DNA of 64,000 nt. It comes from Polydactylus sextarius. Its lineage: Eukaryota; Chordata; Actinopteri; Polynemidae. The stretch's first letter is position 1; every line of letters starts with the position of its first letter. The position numbers and the translations under genes are program-made. Below, piece after piece: positions 34,546 to 46,599 of the stretch. The notes beneath the pieces are model-generated. The model worked only from the letters and a program-made list of their open reading frames with translations, was not told the DNA's origin and ran no database searches. The stretch lies in the NCBI GenBank assembly GCA_016801845.1, contig CM028931.1, forward strand, positions 9,064,587 through 9,128,586, in the 5' to 3' direction.

Positions 34546-35011
34546 AGCCAAATAGTTAACAATGAAAGTAAATGGGGCAGCCAGCCAAACATGTCTAAAT
34601 TGTCATTTTTTAACCACTAATAAAGCTCAAAATACCACTTCAGTAGTATAAACAGGGTCCCTAGACTTTCAACGTTTTCCTACCACATGGACCTGTTGTT
34701 AAGGAAAATGATGAATCTGCTTATCGGGAACACCCTTCACTACCAGTTGTTATGAAAACAAACACTTACTAAGTTATCAGTACTTCAGTTTATGTGTAGG
34801 GACCCTATTCATGCTACTGCTGAAGTGAAGTGATATTTTGAGCTTCATTAGTGGTTAAAAAATGACAATTTAGATATGTTTGGCTGGCTGCCCCATTTAC
34901 TTTCATTGTTAATTATTTGGTTGTGAAATCAGAAGACAAAGACGGTCAAACTGGATATTACTTCAATCAATGTAAAATATCTCTTGAGGAGAGGTTTGAC
35001 AATCACTTTAA
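34546..35011. mobile_element. Family A foldback MITE, copy A4 (both arms, left end lost)
   Basis: The arms (34546-34660 and about 34745-35011) are inverted around the block AAAATGATGAATCTGCT. The right end is CACTTTAA at 35004-35011. The left arm lacks the outer 70-80 bp. Confidence 0.85.
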
Positions 35012-36000
35012 TGTTACATAATTAGATAATTAGCACCATCAACTATTTGTAATAACAGTAGTTTTGTTGGCTTTCTGAAGATTGTTAAATGTGTACTGGA
35101 TTTGGACAAGAACAAAGTTCTTATAGGAAAATATAAGAAAAATTTAGCCACTTCTTCATTTACAAGTGACTATAATTAGTAAAAAAATAAGTAAAAAACA
35201 GACAGAAACCAGTCAGGGAACATGCTGGAGCATTTAGCAGCTAAAGAGTCTGATATTTCTATTGGAGGAGACCAAAAATAGACAGTAAAAAGTGGATAAA
35301 CATGACCTAAATGAACAATAGCACATTTTCTACACTTCTAACCTTCTTCTCCTCTTTTGTTTTCCGCTTTTCCCGCACACAGCCATGACCTTTGACCTGT
35401 GTCGTTCTCTTTTCAAGCTCCCCACCATGTCAGCAGAGACGATGTCCTTTATGTGTGAACTTGTGGTTACTGTAAAACAAACACAGCTGTAACCTGCTCT
35501 CGGTGTCCAACATTTATAGAAAAAAAAATCCACATCTGCCGTTTAAACATTTTATATAAACACTGTGTCGTCTAATCTCATTACATACGAATTACATTTC
35601 CAAACGATTAAATGAGATGATGCATAATTAAGATTATCAAACGTCTCTGACTGAAATTTACAAACCCTGAGGAGAATTTCTCTGCACAATAAAAAGAAGA
35701 TTAAATGTTCATTTAGTGATTGAATTAGACGGTTTCCCCAGGAACAATCCTGAAAAGAAAAGTGGCTTATTATGAAAAAGGCATCCTGTTAAACAGCGAC
35801 AAGGAGATTGTAGGTCTCGTATGAATTCAGTTACACAACTAATTATTTACTGAGTTTCACATGAGTTTCTTCTGTTGTTCTTAACTCACATCTGTCTCAC
35901 AGTTACACAACCCGACAACTGTTTATATTCAACTTTATTGCATAAAAAAAAAAAGACAAACAGACAAATATTTTTCACCATGTTTGTTTCACAGAAGACG
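35012..36000. other. Gene-free DNA
   Basis: AT-rich sequence without repeats or coding signal that I can support. Confidence 0.5.
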
Positions 36001-36038
36001 AATGGCTAACGTTGGCTAAAATGCCTCATTTAGCATTA

Positions 36039-36233
36039 GCTTTGTTGGTGTTAGCTTTTCTGGCGTTAGCTTAGCTGTTGTTAACTTTGATGATGTTAGC
36101 TTTGCTGGTGTTAGCCTTCCTGGTGCTAGCTTTGCTGGCCTTAGCTTTGCTGATGCTAGTTTTGTTGGTCTTAGCTTTGCTGATGATAGCTTTATTGATG
36201 CTAGCTTTTCTGGGGTTAACATTGTTAGTGTTA
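36039..36233. repeat. 15-bp minisatellite, 13 units in perfect register
   Basis: Units such as GCTTTGCTGGTGTTA, GCTTTGCTGATGCTA and GCTTTATTGATGCTA follow each other without a single length change for 195 bp. The period is a multiple of three, so frames stay open on both strands (a Leu/Ala-rich plus-strand ORF and a KLTPA-like minus-strand ORF). These are very probably not genes. Confidence 0.95.
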
Positions 36234-37585
36234 GCTTCACTGATAGCTAACACTAACTGATACCTCTATAAAGCTTTGGCTTTTTGGTTTGATGTTAACT
36301 TTTTGTTAGTGCCAATCCAAACAACAAGCAATAATAAAAGCTAACTTTAGTTAACTATAGCCACCATTAGCTTTAGCAATTCAGTTTTAGTGCTTTTGGC
36401 TAGCTTTAAGTCCTAAAGGTCTTCTTCAGAGTTTTGTAGGTTGTTTGGATTTGTGCAGAAAATAAACCGAATATTGACAAAACAAAAGAAGCTAACAATG
36501 GCTAACAGCTGCCGTTAGCTTTAGCTTTGACTTTAGTGATGTTAGCTTGTTGTTTAAAGACCATCTACACGTATAAAAATCCTTGTAAATCATTTGTTGT
36601 TTGACAGAAAATAAACCAAAAATCAAAAGAAGGTAAAGCTAACATTGGCTATCAATGGCTAGCATTTAGCTTTAGCTTTAGCTTTACCATTCAGCTACAC
36701 TGGTTAAGCTAAGGATGTGGTTAAGGATTTGCAGTCATGCATAATAAATCAAAACAAATGATTTATCCAAACGAAAAAAAACATGTTTCTTCTGTTATTT
36801 TTATCCATGTTTGAAGGGTTTTTTCCTGTCAGACTTTTTTTTTGGGAAAAAGCAAAACCATCGTCTCTGTATGAATTGAAATATTGGCTCAGCTCCATCC
36901 AAACACCATCTGTCTGCTGTAACGTTAGTCATGGTGACTGCTTTTTTTTTTTTTTTTTTTTTGCAGGAATCCTCCAAAGATAAATGCTTCAGCTTCAGCT
37001 CACACAGGACGACAGCTGCAGACTTTTTTTTTTTTTTTTAACGCCCTGTGAGAAATTCATTGTTTACTGAAATCATGCACAGTCACTGAACAGAGACTGA
37101 TTTCAGACGAGAGGACACAGACGGGAAAGTTTCCTTTGAACTTTTCTTGACCCCTGTGTCGAATATTTGAAGTTTTGCCGAAAAATTTGCCCAAAATATT
37201 GACTCGCTCTTCACGTGTGAATTGAGTGTGTGTAAACGTAGATCTGTCTATCTGTCTGATGTATAATAGATCTGCTTCTATCTCTGTACCTGACGGTGAT
37301 GGCGATGGTGCCATTTTTGGCCCGTTGCCACAGCAACAGCAGGAATTACTCCCTCCTCCGCGGCAGCTGCCCTCTGCTTGGCCCGTGGATACGACTGTGT
37401 GTCTCCACTCCCACGTATTTCATCTGTAACTCACTGAGAGGCTCCACAACGAGAAATCAGAGGAAGGAGGCGAAAACGCAGCCAGCTGTGGCATAAACAA
37501 CAAATAACTGAAATAACTCGGGGACTGATTTACAAGACAACAAGACTTTTACTGTCAACAAAGCACTGAGAGGCCACGATAGAAA
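36234..37585. other. GCTAAC-rich tail and gene-free DNA
   Basis: GCTAAC and TTAGCTTTAGC words continue to about 36720, including another copy of the AGAAAATAAACC unit. Poly-T tracts lie near 36940 and 37025. Confidence 0.5.
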
Positions 37586-37609
37586 TCTATCTATCCATCC
37601 ATCTATCTA

Positions 37610-37677
<68 letters not shown>
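37586..37677. repeat. (TATC)n microsatellite
   Basis: About 22 TATC units with a CATC variant near the left end. Confidence 0.97.
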
Positions 37678-37792
37678 AGTTCAAACTTGACTGGAACATC
37701 ATATTTTATTCAGCTCTAATATAAAGTATAAACACTGCACTCAGAGATGACGTCTCCTTCAGGAAGCCCTCGGTTGTTTCACCTCCATCTGA

Positions 37793-37808
37793 GCTGCAGG
37801 GGGCAGCC
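37793..37808 (+). promoter_or_regulatory. CTCF-like motif
   Basis: GCTGCAGGGGGCAGCC is a fair match to the CTCF core on the plus strand. Confidence 0.3.
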
Positions 37809-37809
37809 G

Positions 37810-39305
37810 ATCATCGCGCCACTTTCTTCACCGTTCAGTCACACCTTGAACAAAACCTACACTGTGTTCGTCTGTAAACGTGAAGCGACCAGGAAGTCGA
37901 GCTACGACGAGGAGCATCCTCTTTGTGGTAAATGATTGCAATCGGTTTACAGCCTCGTAGGAAAAGCAGATAGAAGCACGTAGGCGCTGTAATGAGATAC
38001 AGAAGCTGCTCTAATAAAAGTTTTTTTTTTTTTTTGACCACGGTTTATAAAGCACAGAGGACAAGGGAAGAGAAAAGTTGACCCACATGCAAACGATGGC
38101 AGAGCAGGTTGAATTACAAGGTGTTTTAATAAAGACTCGGGTGGAAAGAGAAAGAGGCTGATGTTGGGAAACAACAGAACCTGTTTGAGAGTTGACATCG
38201 ATGTAGTTGACCTGAAAAATGACGAGTGTGATCAGGTGCAAATCAGGTGCACGGGGAGAAGAGGAGTCAGGTGACTGGACTGACTGAGCTCGAGGTCAAG
38301 TCGACACGTACGCGGATGTTTTATAAAAGAGGCAATGTAACCTGGTTTTACTAAAGATGTTTTTCAGTGACAACTGACCTACAGCTCTAAGCCCCTTTAG
38401 AGACAAACGATTGTCTTGTAAAAATGCTAAGTTAAATATCACACATGATGAGCTAAAGGTATGAAGCTGAAGTTGCAGCAGTTAGCTAACTTATGCTAAC
38501 GTTAGCTGGCTAATGTGGGTAAAGTTGTCAACATAATGTCAGAGGTTCTTGTCAATGTTGACAGATATATCAACAGGAGACTATGAATTGAAATAAAACT
38601 GGAGGAAAATCTGAATTTGTCACAGTTTCCTACGGAGGTTGGGGTTCGAGGGCGGAGCCTAATAAACAAAACAGAAACATTAATACGCCGGAAGATGAGA
38701 AGTGTCAAGACTTGATGGATGAGTCTTTGTCACGACATTCAATCACCTGTTTATTAAGAAATTAATGAATTAATTGATAAGATATCGGTTAAATGTGTCT
38801 GCTGACTAGTGGCCAAAAAGATTCACTAAAAGCTGCAGGTGTAGTGAAGTAAAACTGATGGAGTAAAGTATCTGCAGCGATTCCTGTCGAGCTGCTGCAG
38901 TCGTGTTGCCTCTTTGGCCAAAGTCCAGCCTGCGACGCCACACGTCTGCGATCCTGCGTCGCTGCACGTTCCCTCTCTCTCTCTCTCTCTCTGTCTGTCT
39001 GTCTCTCCACCGAGGGACAAACCCAAACGTACTCTGCACCTCGTTATAGCAGCAGGAATGTAACACGCCTTCTCCTACAAACACAAATCACACGGATAGA
39101 AAAGGCTGCACCCTCCGACCGCTGCTCACCAACACTCACACACAACACGTTTATTTTAGCATTGTGCCTTGTTGTCTCAGTATTTTAGCCACGCTAGAAG
39201 CTGCCGGAAATATCTTAAATGTGTCCAACATTCATTTTACTCACAGAATGAACCCGAAAGACCTTTGGTCCTCTCTGGTTTTTATAACTCTAGGTGCACT
39301 AGTTA
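37810..39305. other. Gene-free DNA
   Basis: It includes a CT/TCTG microsatellite at 38971-39006. Nothing coding is recognised. Confidence 0.5.
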
Positions 39306-39309
39306 CACT

Positions 39310-39920
39310 GCAAATGTTAGCATGCTAACAAGCTAACTTCTAATTTCCACTATCTTCAGCTATAAAACTCAGCTAAGCTAACTAACCAAGCAAACTAATC
39401 ATTTTCAATCATTTTTGTATATATTAGTGCTAAACTGAAGATGTTAGCATCTTCTTCAAAAAGCTAACCAAACATTTACACCAGCCTTAGTTGTCTTAGT
39501 GTTAAAATGAAGATGTTAGCATGCTAAAAAAGCTAACTAATAAGTTACACCAGCCTTAGTTGTCTTAGTGTTAAAATAAAGACGTTAGCATGCTAAAAAG
39601 CTAGCTAATAATTTCCATCAGCTCAAGCTACAGTAGCGCTTTGTAAAAACTGCTAACTTTCTAACAGACTGAAGTAAAATGAGAATTACTGTTGTTAAAA
39701 GATGTTAAGATGTTGTGATTGTGAGCATTTTAGCATGCTAATATTAGCATGTAGCACAAAAAATAGCCTCCAGAAGAGCAAGCTAGCACCGTCGTCTTAT
39801 GGCACCACCTTTAGCTGAGGCTTTTAACTTGTGTAATACACCAAATATGTAAAAAAAAACTCATGTTTAAGACTAGCTAGTTAGCATGCTAACATTAGCA
39901 TTTAGCTCAGTGCATCATAC
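39310..39920. repeat. Cluster of TTAGCATGCTAA / GCTAAC words
   Basis: The motif TTAGCATGCTAA and variants recur, with a local direct repeat of about 85 bp (CACCAGCCTTAGTTGTCTTA at about 39480 and 39550). Confidence 0.8.
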
Positions 39921-40910
39921 TTCTATGGGTTTAGACTGTTCTTGCCAACACATCCTTATAATAATGACCCCGTTTGTCTATGACAGCTTGTTGCAACATC
40001 ACAGAGCTGCTAGCATGGTTGTAGATACTCTATTTCACTCCATGTAACTGGTCTGTTTTTATCACTGTTAACTGCTACTCATTTGTTTTACAGAGGTAAT
40101 AACAGTGAATAGATCAAGGTTCACCTTCTGGATTAGACACAGAAATAACCAGAGTGAAAACTGCCCCTTTAATCTGCTTTTCCTTCCTTGTAGAAGCTGA
40201 ACTCTGCAGACAACGTCGACCTTTACATGGACACCGTTCCGGTCGTCCTGCATTCTGGATTCTCATATACAAGTGATATGGTTTATGTTATGATATGATA
40301 TGGTTTCTATTGTTAGCCAGAGAGTCAGAGAGAAACAAGGCACCACTCTGGATGATGCTGCTGCTGCTGCAACTCGTGACACGGTGACTCATATGTTGAC
40401 CACATGTTCCCACAGACATGGAAACTATAGATGTGACTTTAACTCTTGTCTTCCTCTCTGCTGCTGCTGCTCATTCAGCCTGGAAGCTAGAAACAACATC
40501 TGGATAAATTTGTCTTCAATTTCCTTTGGTTGAAAGTTGAATTATGAGCCCACAATGAGTCTGTCGCCCTTTAAAACCAAGTTGTCATTTTATCACAAGG
40601 TTGAACTCTCTCAGTTTAACCTGTGACTGTCAGTGTGTTTGCAGCCCAGCGATTAGACTGAGCCAACTTGTAGGTCACCTGGTCCTTGTTTCATATCAGC
40701 TCTTTTATGACTTCTAACTTCCTCAATGACACACATTTAAAAAGGTGTGACATCACCTGTAGCCAATCAGAAACTGTTACCATGCTATCACTTTTTTTTT
40801 TTTTTTCATTTTCCTGATAAGCTGCTGGTTAGTTAAACTGAACATTGTTGTAAAACTGTTATCAAGGACAGACAATAAAACCACACCATGTTTGTAAAAG
40901 TTACTTAAGT

Positions 40911-40961
40911 CATCCATCCATCCATCCATCATCCATCCATCCATCCATCCATCCATCCATC
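40911..40961. repeat. (CATC)n microsatellite
   Basis: About 12 CATC units with one single-base slip. It adjoins the decayed Tc1 element. Confidence 0.95.
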
Positions 40962-41343
40962 TTTAGCTTTGATTACAGCAGCATCATTCATTTTTCCACC
41001 AAGATCTTGTGTTGATGATGGGAGAGTCGGACATCTTCTCCAACACATCCTAATGATTCTCACCGTGGTTAAGGTCTGGACTCTGTTGTGGCCGATCCAT
41101 GTGTAAAAATGATGTCACATTCTCCCTGAACTGCTCTTTCACAATTTGAGCCACATGAATCCTGGTATCGTCATCTTGGAATATGTCTATACCATCAGGG
41201 AAGAAAACATAACCTGGTCATTCAGTATATTCAGGTCAGCTGATCTCATTCTTTGGGCACATAATGTTGATGAACTTCATACTCAGCACTGCCCCCACAG
41301 GCTTGTACAGTAGACACTAGGCATGATGGGTGCATCACGAGTA
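40962..41343 (-). pseudogene. Decayed Tc1/mariner-type transposase fragment
   Basis: On the minus strand the sequence still carries the C-terminal half of a Tc1-family DDE transposase. Recognisable pieces are MHPSCLVSTVQACGGSA, then FQDDDTRIHVAQIVKEQF, then HMDRPQQSPDLNHGEN and VLEKM. These surround the second catalytic Asp and the DLNPxEN-type region that carries the final acidic residue. Deletions, frameshifts and several stops make it non-functional. The N-terminal DNA-binding half and the inverted ends are missing, so this is a truncated fossil. Confidence 0.85.
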
Positions 41344-42040
41344 ACATCACAAGAAAACGTCTTTATTTTTCTCATAGGAAATTGATCATCTAACGCTGCC
41401 CTTCATCTAACTTTACAGTAAAACTACTTCTATCATGACTATGATATCATGACGTTAAGTTTATCAACCTGTCATCTCTCTCACGTCGCCGGCCGATCGT
41501 TTCCTCCAAACTCTACCAGCGTTATGAAAATCTGACGATAGACATCCTGGTTTTTCTGAATATCAACGTTAGTAAGAGTTGATGCAAACGTGCCAAGAAA
41601 CTAAAGAAATTGCCAGACCAGATCTAATCAACGTCTTCATCTTTGACTCCACACAGTCACCTCTGTGTGAGCGCTGACAACTCAAAGATAAGCGCCTGCG
41701 TCCGAGCAGCGTATCTGCTCTTTACACTGTATGTACTCAGTGTGCAGCACGGCACAGACTTCACATTTACACTGTGTTCAGATAAGATACTGATGGCTGC
41801 TGTACTTTTCCTACTACTTTACCTGCAGTTCTGCAAAATGATCTAATTCATTACATCCAGCTTCACGAATTCTCTTAAGTTTTGGCCGATTGTTGCAGGT
41901 TAACATGAGCTTGTTGACCTCTCTTGGATCAAATTCAAGCAATTTCCCAGCATGCACCAGGACAAGGATGCAGTTGTCAAAAAAAGTTAGCGATTTAATT
42001 AATAAACTAATCAATACGTTTAGCTTATTGAGCTAACTTA
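41344..42040. other. Gene-free DNA
   Basis: No coding signal, RNA gene or repeat family is supported here. Confidence 0.45.
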
Positions 42041-42044
42041 TCGC

Positions 42045-42300
42045 TAATCGATAACATTCGTTAACATTAGCTTAGCGATCGCTAGCTGTCACTTTGATCC
42101 GTCACCAAGTTGACGGACATAAACGAGTCTGTAGACGCCATCTTTGTTTGTTTGTTGTCATTCGGTCGTCATGGAGACTCGTCGCGTCGTCTTTTGCGTA
42201 GCGACTAGCGCCGACTTCTGATGACATGTAGCGGTGAAGTAGAGGAACGTTTTCACCTCAACGCTTTGATTGAAGCGACGATGGGTAAGAGAAGAGGGAA
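42045..42300 (+). promoter_or_regulatory. CpG-containing promoter-like segment with a possible ATG-donor exon end
   Basis: A CpG-rich island in AT-rich surroundings, with GCGATCGC at 42076, GACGCCATCTTTG (YY1-like, 42134-42146) and GAAGCGACGATGG/GTAAGAG at about 42273-42293. The last looks like a first exon ending one base after an ATG. No downstream exon can be identified, so this may be a non-coding transcript start or chance. Confidence 0.3.
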
Positions 42301-42304
42301 CTTG

Positions 42305-45300
42305 CAGTGAGTCTGTACAGACTTCATACTTCATACAACCTTTATGTCTCCAGCTGCACTGAAACTTTAGGTCACTTTGGTTAAAAGCGTCAAATATCTA
42401 AACGTATATGCAAATATAAGTGAGTGAGTTTGAAGACTGTGATTGGATAAGTAGAACGTTATTGTATGAAAATGTAAAAGCAGGTTTTTTAGTCGTTAAA
42501 CCAACTGTTTTTTTTTCTTTTTCCCAAATGAATGTAAAAATAAAACGAATTTAATCAGCAGCTCTGCGTGCGAGAGTTTCTGCAGAACACAGGAGCCATT
42601 TTCAGAGCTGTACGAACTGTAACAAAAGGCTCAGCTGACGGCCGCTGACGTCAGAGCGAAGCAGAACAAAGCGTCGCCTCTGACCTCTGAAGAAATCACC
42701 GCCGATAACGCAAACCGTCCACAAGGCTGCGACGGGGAGATACAAAGACTTACAGTACAGCGGCACACGCTCGTCCACAGGCGCGGACGCTTCCTGTCTG
42801 CAGTTTTGAGATTCCTGAGGAGAATCTCAACCACCGTGATTTACATCTGCTCTTTAACTTCCACATGAAACTAAACTGAAAATGCTTAGTTTGTGATGTG
42901 AGCCTGTGGACGGCGTTCACCGGATGACTGCTCTTCTGCTTTTTCAACTTCCTCTGTGGTCTAAAGCACAATCAGCGTCCAGAAAAAAACGTTTAAAGAA
43001 AGGAGAAATTACCGAACCCCGTTATTAAAAAAATCTAACGAAGATTACGTTTAGAAATACCCAGTCTAACGTGTCGTGTTCGCACAAATGTTCGATAAAA
43101 CATGAAAAATCTTACTTATAGAACCAGAGATGTCAACCTAGTCTATATTATAGCAAACCCTATCAATTCACAATAGAGAACGAGTCCTGCATCATGGATC
43201 AATAACATGACTTTTTGAAGCGTCCACCATCTTGAAACGCTAAAAAAACTGCCTCGTAACAGTCAAACTCTTGACATAAACCATCATACTACAAGTGTAG
43301 GATCACATGACCTCTTCAACTGAGGCGGTCAGCAAAAAAAGAGTATGTTTTAATCAAAAAATGACTTTTTTTAAGCTTGTTATTTTAAGAAGGTGATGAT
43401 ATACAATGTTTAAATTGTTGCACCTTCATATATTTTGTAGAACATACATATGTGATAATAATAGCTAGTTTTACTTTCATCTATAAACCCGTTCAGAGAG
43501 ATATTAAAGTAGTTCAGAGAAAGTAGCAAAGAATTAGATGATGATGTAGATGAGAAGTTTATCTTCTCTCTGAACTTTTTGAGAGTTGGTTAATTTCACC
43601 CTGGGAACCAGGCTTATTAAAACACAGCACCAAACCCTCTCGTCTCGTTACGACCTCCTCCTCCTCCTCCTCCTCCTCCCTCCGCGGGTTTTGGACGGAG
43701 GCCAGTCGGTCTGAATCACTGAGGTGTGGGGTCGCACTCTAAGTAGGACAGTAATCAGTGGCTCAGAGAGAGAGAGAGAGAGCGGAGGTCGCTGTGTTCG
43801 TCTTCATTTAATGAAAGAACCGGTTGGCAGGAGGCCACCGCTCAGAGAAACGGGCACTGGGCAGAGTGGGGACACTGGGGACCATTATGAGCCTGGGAAA
43901 AGAGGCTGGTTGTGAGGTTTTCTCAAGCAGAAACAAATAGCACAAATAAGAGGAAATAGAGCTTGGCTTTGGGACTATTTTCAGCAGCGGAGGAGACAAA
44001 TACTGTAACATTTTTGAAACATTTCTTGTTTTTTTTTTTTTCCTGGCAGCAGTTTTCCAATACCCCCGCAAAAAAAAAAACAAACTGATCAATTGTAATT
44101 TAGGGGTGGAAAAGACAGCAGCAGTTTATCGTCAATATTTTATAGAGTAATTAGATCAGAGAGGAGGCCTGTGGCTTTTAATGCTCCGCAGGATCGGAAA
44201 CATTTTGTCCTCGTGTGAGGAACTGGGTCACGGACATTTTTTCTTTTTTTTCTTTTTTTTTATTACCGGTGTCGCCCAAAGACGAGATTAAGAGGATGTT
44301 TCTGTCACTATCAGCTGCACTATCAGACAGTTTCTCTCTGTTTTTTTAAAGCTTTGCTACATCGTCACCTAGTTTCTTTTCCAGATGCTTTAAAGAGGAA
44401 TATGTCTGACCCAGTGAGATCAGATCATTAACATTCGGGCGACGCTAACGAGGGACGCGTCATATAAATTCCACGTATCGTTTATTAATCCGCGTCCAGA
44501 GAGAAACACACTTGTGTAAGAGGTTAATTCGAGTCAACCGAGCACGAGCGATGGCTTTGCTCCGAGAGTCTTTTCTCTAATCTCATCATCGCCGCTTTTC
44601 TCGTTCCCTCCTCATCGTTCTCTTTTTAGTCCCGCTGGGATTAAAGGGGTTAAACAGAAACACCTGCAGGTCTGTCGGTCGATACTCGCCGCCGTCTGTC
44701 CGACGACGTGCGGTTGTGAAAAAAGTAGAAAATGAAACACGAAAACAAACAAGAGGAGAATCAGAACTAGGAAAAAAAAAACCAGAAATAATCAAATCAG
44801 ATGAGTCACTTCTTTCTGATTCATGATCACATGTTATTGTTTTGTAAATCAGACACAGACAGAGGTTCTTTATGTGCAGCGCAACTTCAAGCTCGTTTCA
44901 TCCGAACGGCATCGTCTTGTTTCCAGAAACGTTGTAAATACGTGAATCTACTTTAAACGTCTTCCTTCTTCCGACCTCGACGGCCTCTCCTCCTCGTTTC
45001 TGACTCATTAACTCGGTTCCCAACAAAACCTCAACTATTCAGTCGACTTCCTGAGCTCTGTCACGACTCGTTCCTCTCCCTACGAACAATTTCGCTCCAT
45101 TTAATGCCCCTGGCAACCACTTTTACCGACTGCAACTGTTTCAATATTGAAAACAACAAACTTTTTATGTCCTTTTTTTCCCCTCAAACCTATTTTATCT
45201 CCTGTAATTCGGTTTTTCTGAAGAATTAAAACGTCACCATAACCATTCGCACACTATTTTCATCTTTTTGAGGCCAGTTTTTACGTCCACTCTCACTCAA

Positions 45301-45340
45301 AACCATTTTATTTCCTTTAAAGATGCTATATATATGCTTT
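42305..45340. other. Gene-free DNA
   Basis: It contains (TCC)n at 43654-43680 and (GA)n at about 43765-43782. No protein-coding signal is recognised. Confidence 0.5.
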
Positions 45341-45344
45341 TTCT

Positions 45345-46200
45345 CTACTGCGGCTAGCTGGTTAGCACGCTAACTTTAGCAGAAGCAACACAAATTTGAG
45401 TTTGTTTCTTCTTATAGCATTAGCAAACTGCTGTGCTAATGCTAATGCTAACATTAGCTATGTATCATTAGAAAAAACACACACGTTGCACCTTTAAATT
45501 TTTATCTTCAAACTAAAAACTAGTTTCAAATCGAATAAATTCGAGCAAATTTGCGTTAAAACTTCTCAAAATGAATTTCCTTCAAAGCTGCGATGTTAGC
45601 TGTTAGCATGCTAGCTTCCATCGAACGAGTAAAGTCTGAGGCTAAACTCTCAACGTTTCTTCTAGCCTGGTGAGTAAACAGCCGCTGATGCTAACGTTAG
45701 CAACGTATCCGTTACAAGAACATATGTGTAGCAGCTTTAATTAAATCAGAAACTAGTTTTAAAATGAAATTAATTTGAAGTGAAACATCATCGCCATCTC
45801 TTTTCAAATCCTCAACTGTTTTCACGTTGACAGCTACTTTTTTATAGCTGGTTAGCATGCTAACTTTAGCAGAAGCTTTCCTAAGCTCGACAAGTAAAGT
45901 GGTAAAGTTTGAGGCCAAACTCTCAACGTTTCAACATTAATGCTAACGTTAGCTATGCAGTCATATCAAAAACATTTGTGTAGCGCCTTTAAGTGAAACC
46001 TCATCACAAATCCTCAACTATTTTCATGTTGAAAACCACTTTTTATGTCGTTTAAGTCACTTTATTTCCTTTAAAGCTGCTAGGGTTAGCTGATTAGCAT
46101 GCTAATTTTAGCCGAAGCTTTCCTAAGCCTGACGAGTAAAGGAGGAAAGTTTGACTTGCTAACGTTAGCTACGCAGCCGTATCAAAAACATTAGGGTAGC
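45345..46200. repeat. Diverged tandem block rich in GCTAAC/TTAGCATGCTAA
   Basis: Three or four diverged units share CTGGTTAGCATGCTAACTTT, AGCAGAAGC, TCCTAAGC..GACGAGTAAAG and GCTAACGTTAGC in the same order at about 45355, 45600, 45850 and 46090. The period is about 240 bp. Confidence 0.75.
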
Positions 46201-46390
46201 ACCTTTAATTAAAGTACAAACTAGATTCTTATTGACTATTTTAAAACTTGAAAAAAGTGACTTCAGGTCGACTTTACGTCCAAGTTTGTGTCCTCGACCT
46301 TAAACACAAAGAGACCTGACACGGCCTCTCGCCCTCTCTCCTCACTACAATCTGGTCGCGTGCCGTCCTCGTCTCCTCCTCGCCGCCTGA

Positions 46391-46419
46391 CAGCAGCAGC
46401 AGCAGCAGCAGCAGCAGCG
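46391..46419. repeat. (CAG)n microsatellite
   Basis: Nine CAG units and a partial tenth. A 50-codon plus-strand frame starting ATGGGTGTTTGC at 46420 follows directly but resembles no known protein. Confidence 0.9.
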
Positions 46420-46599
46420 ATGGGTGTTTGCGGGGGTATCAGCGCTCGGCTCAGGACGGCAGAAGCCAAGCTGATTAAGCGTCAGGATTTCCAGCGGCTC
46501 AGAGCTGCTATTCTCGTCCACGGCCGCAGAAGATTAGACCCTCAGGAGCTGCTGCCGCTGCTGTTTCTGGTCTGATGGGTGGGACGAGGCTCGGAGCGT

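Noticed and set aside
36016..36240. 74-codon KLTPA-repeat protein or Leu-rich membrane peptide
   Set aside because: Both frames arise from a 15-bp minisatellite whose period is divisible by three; no start context or splice support.
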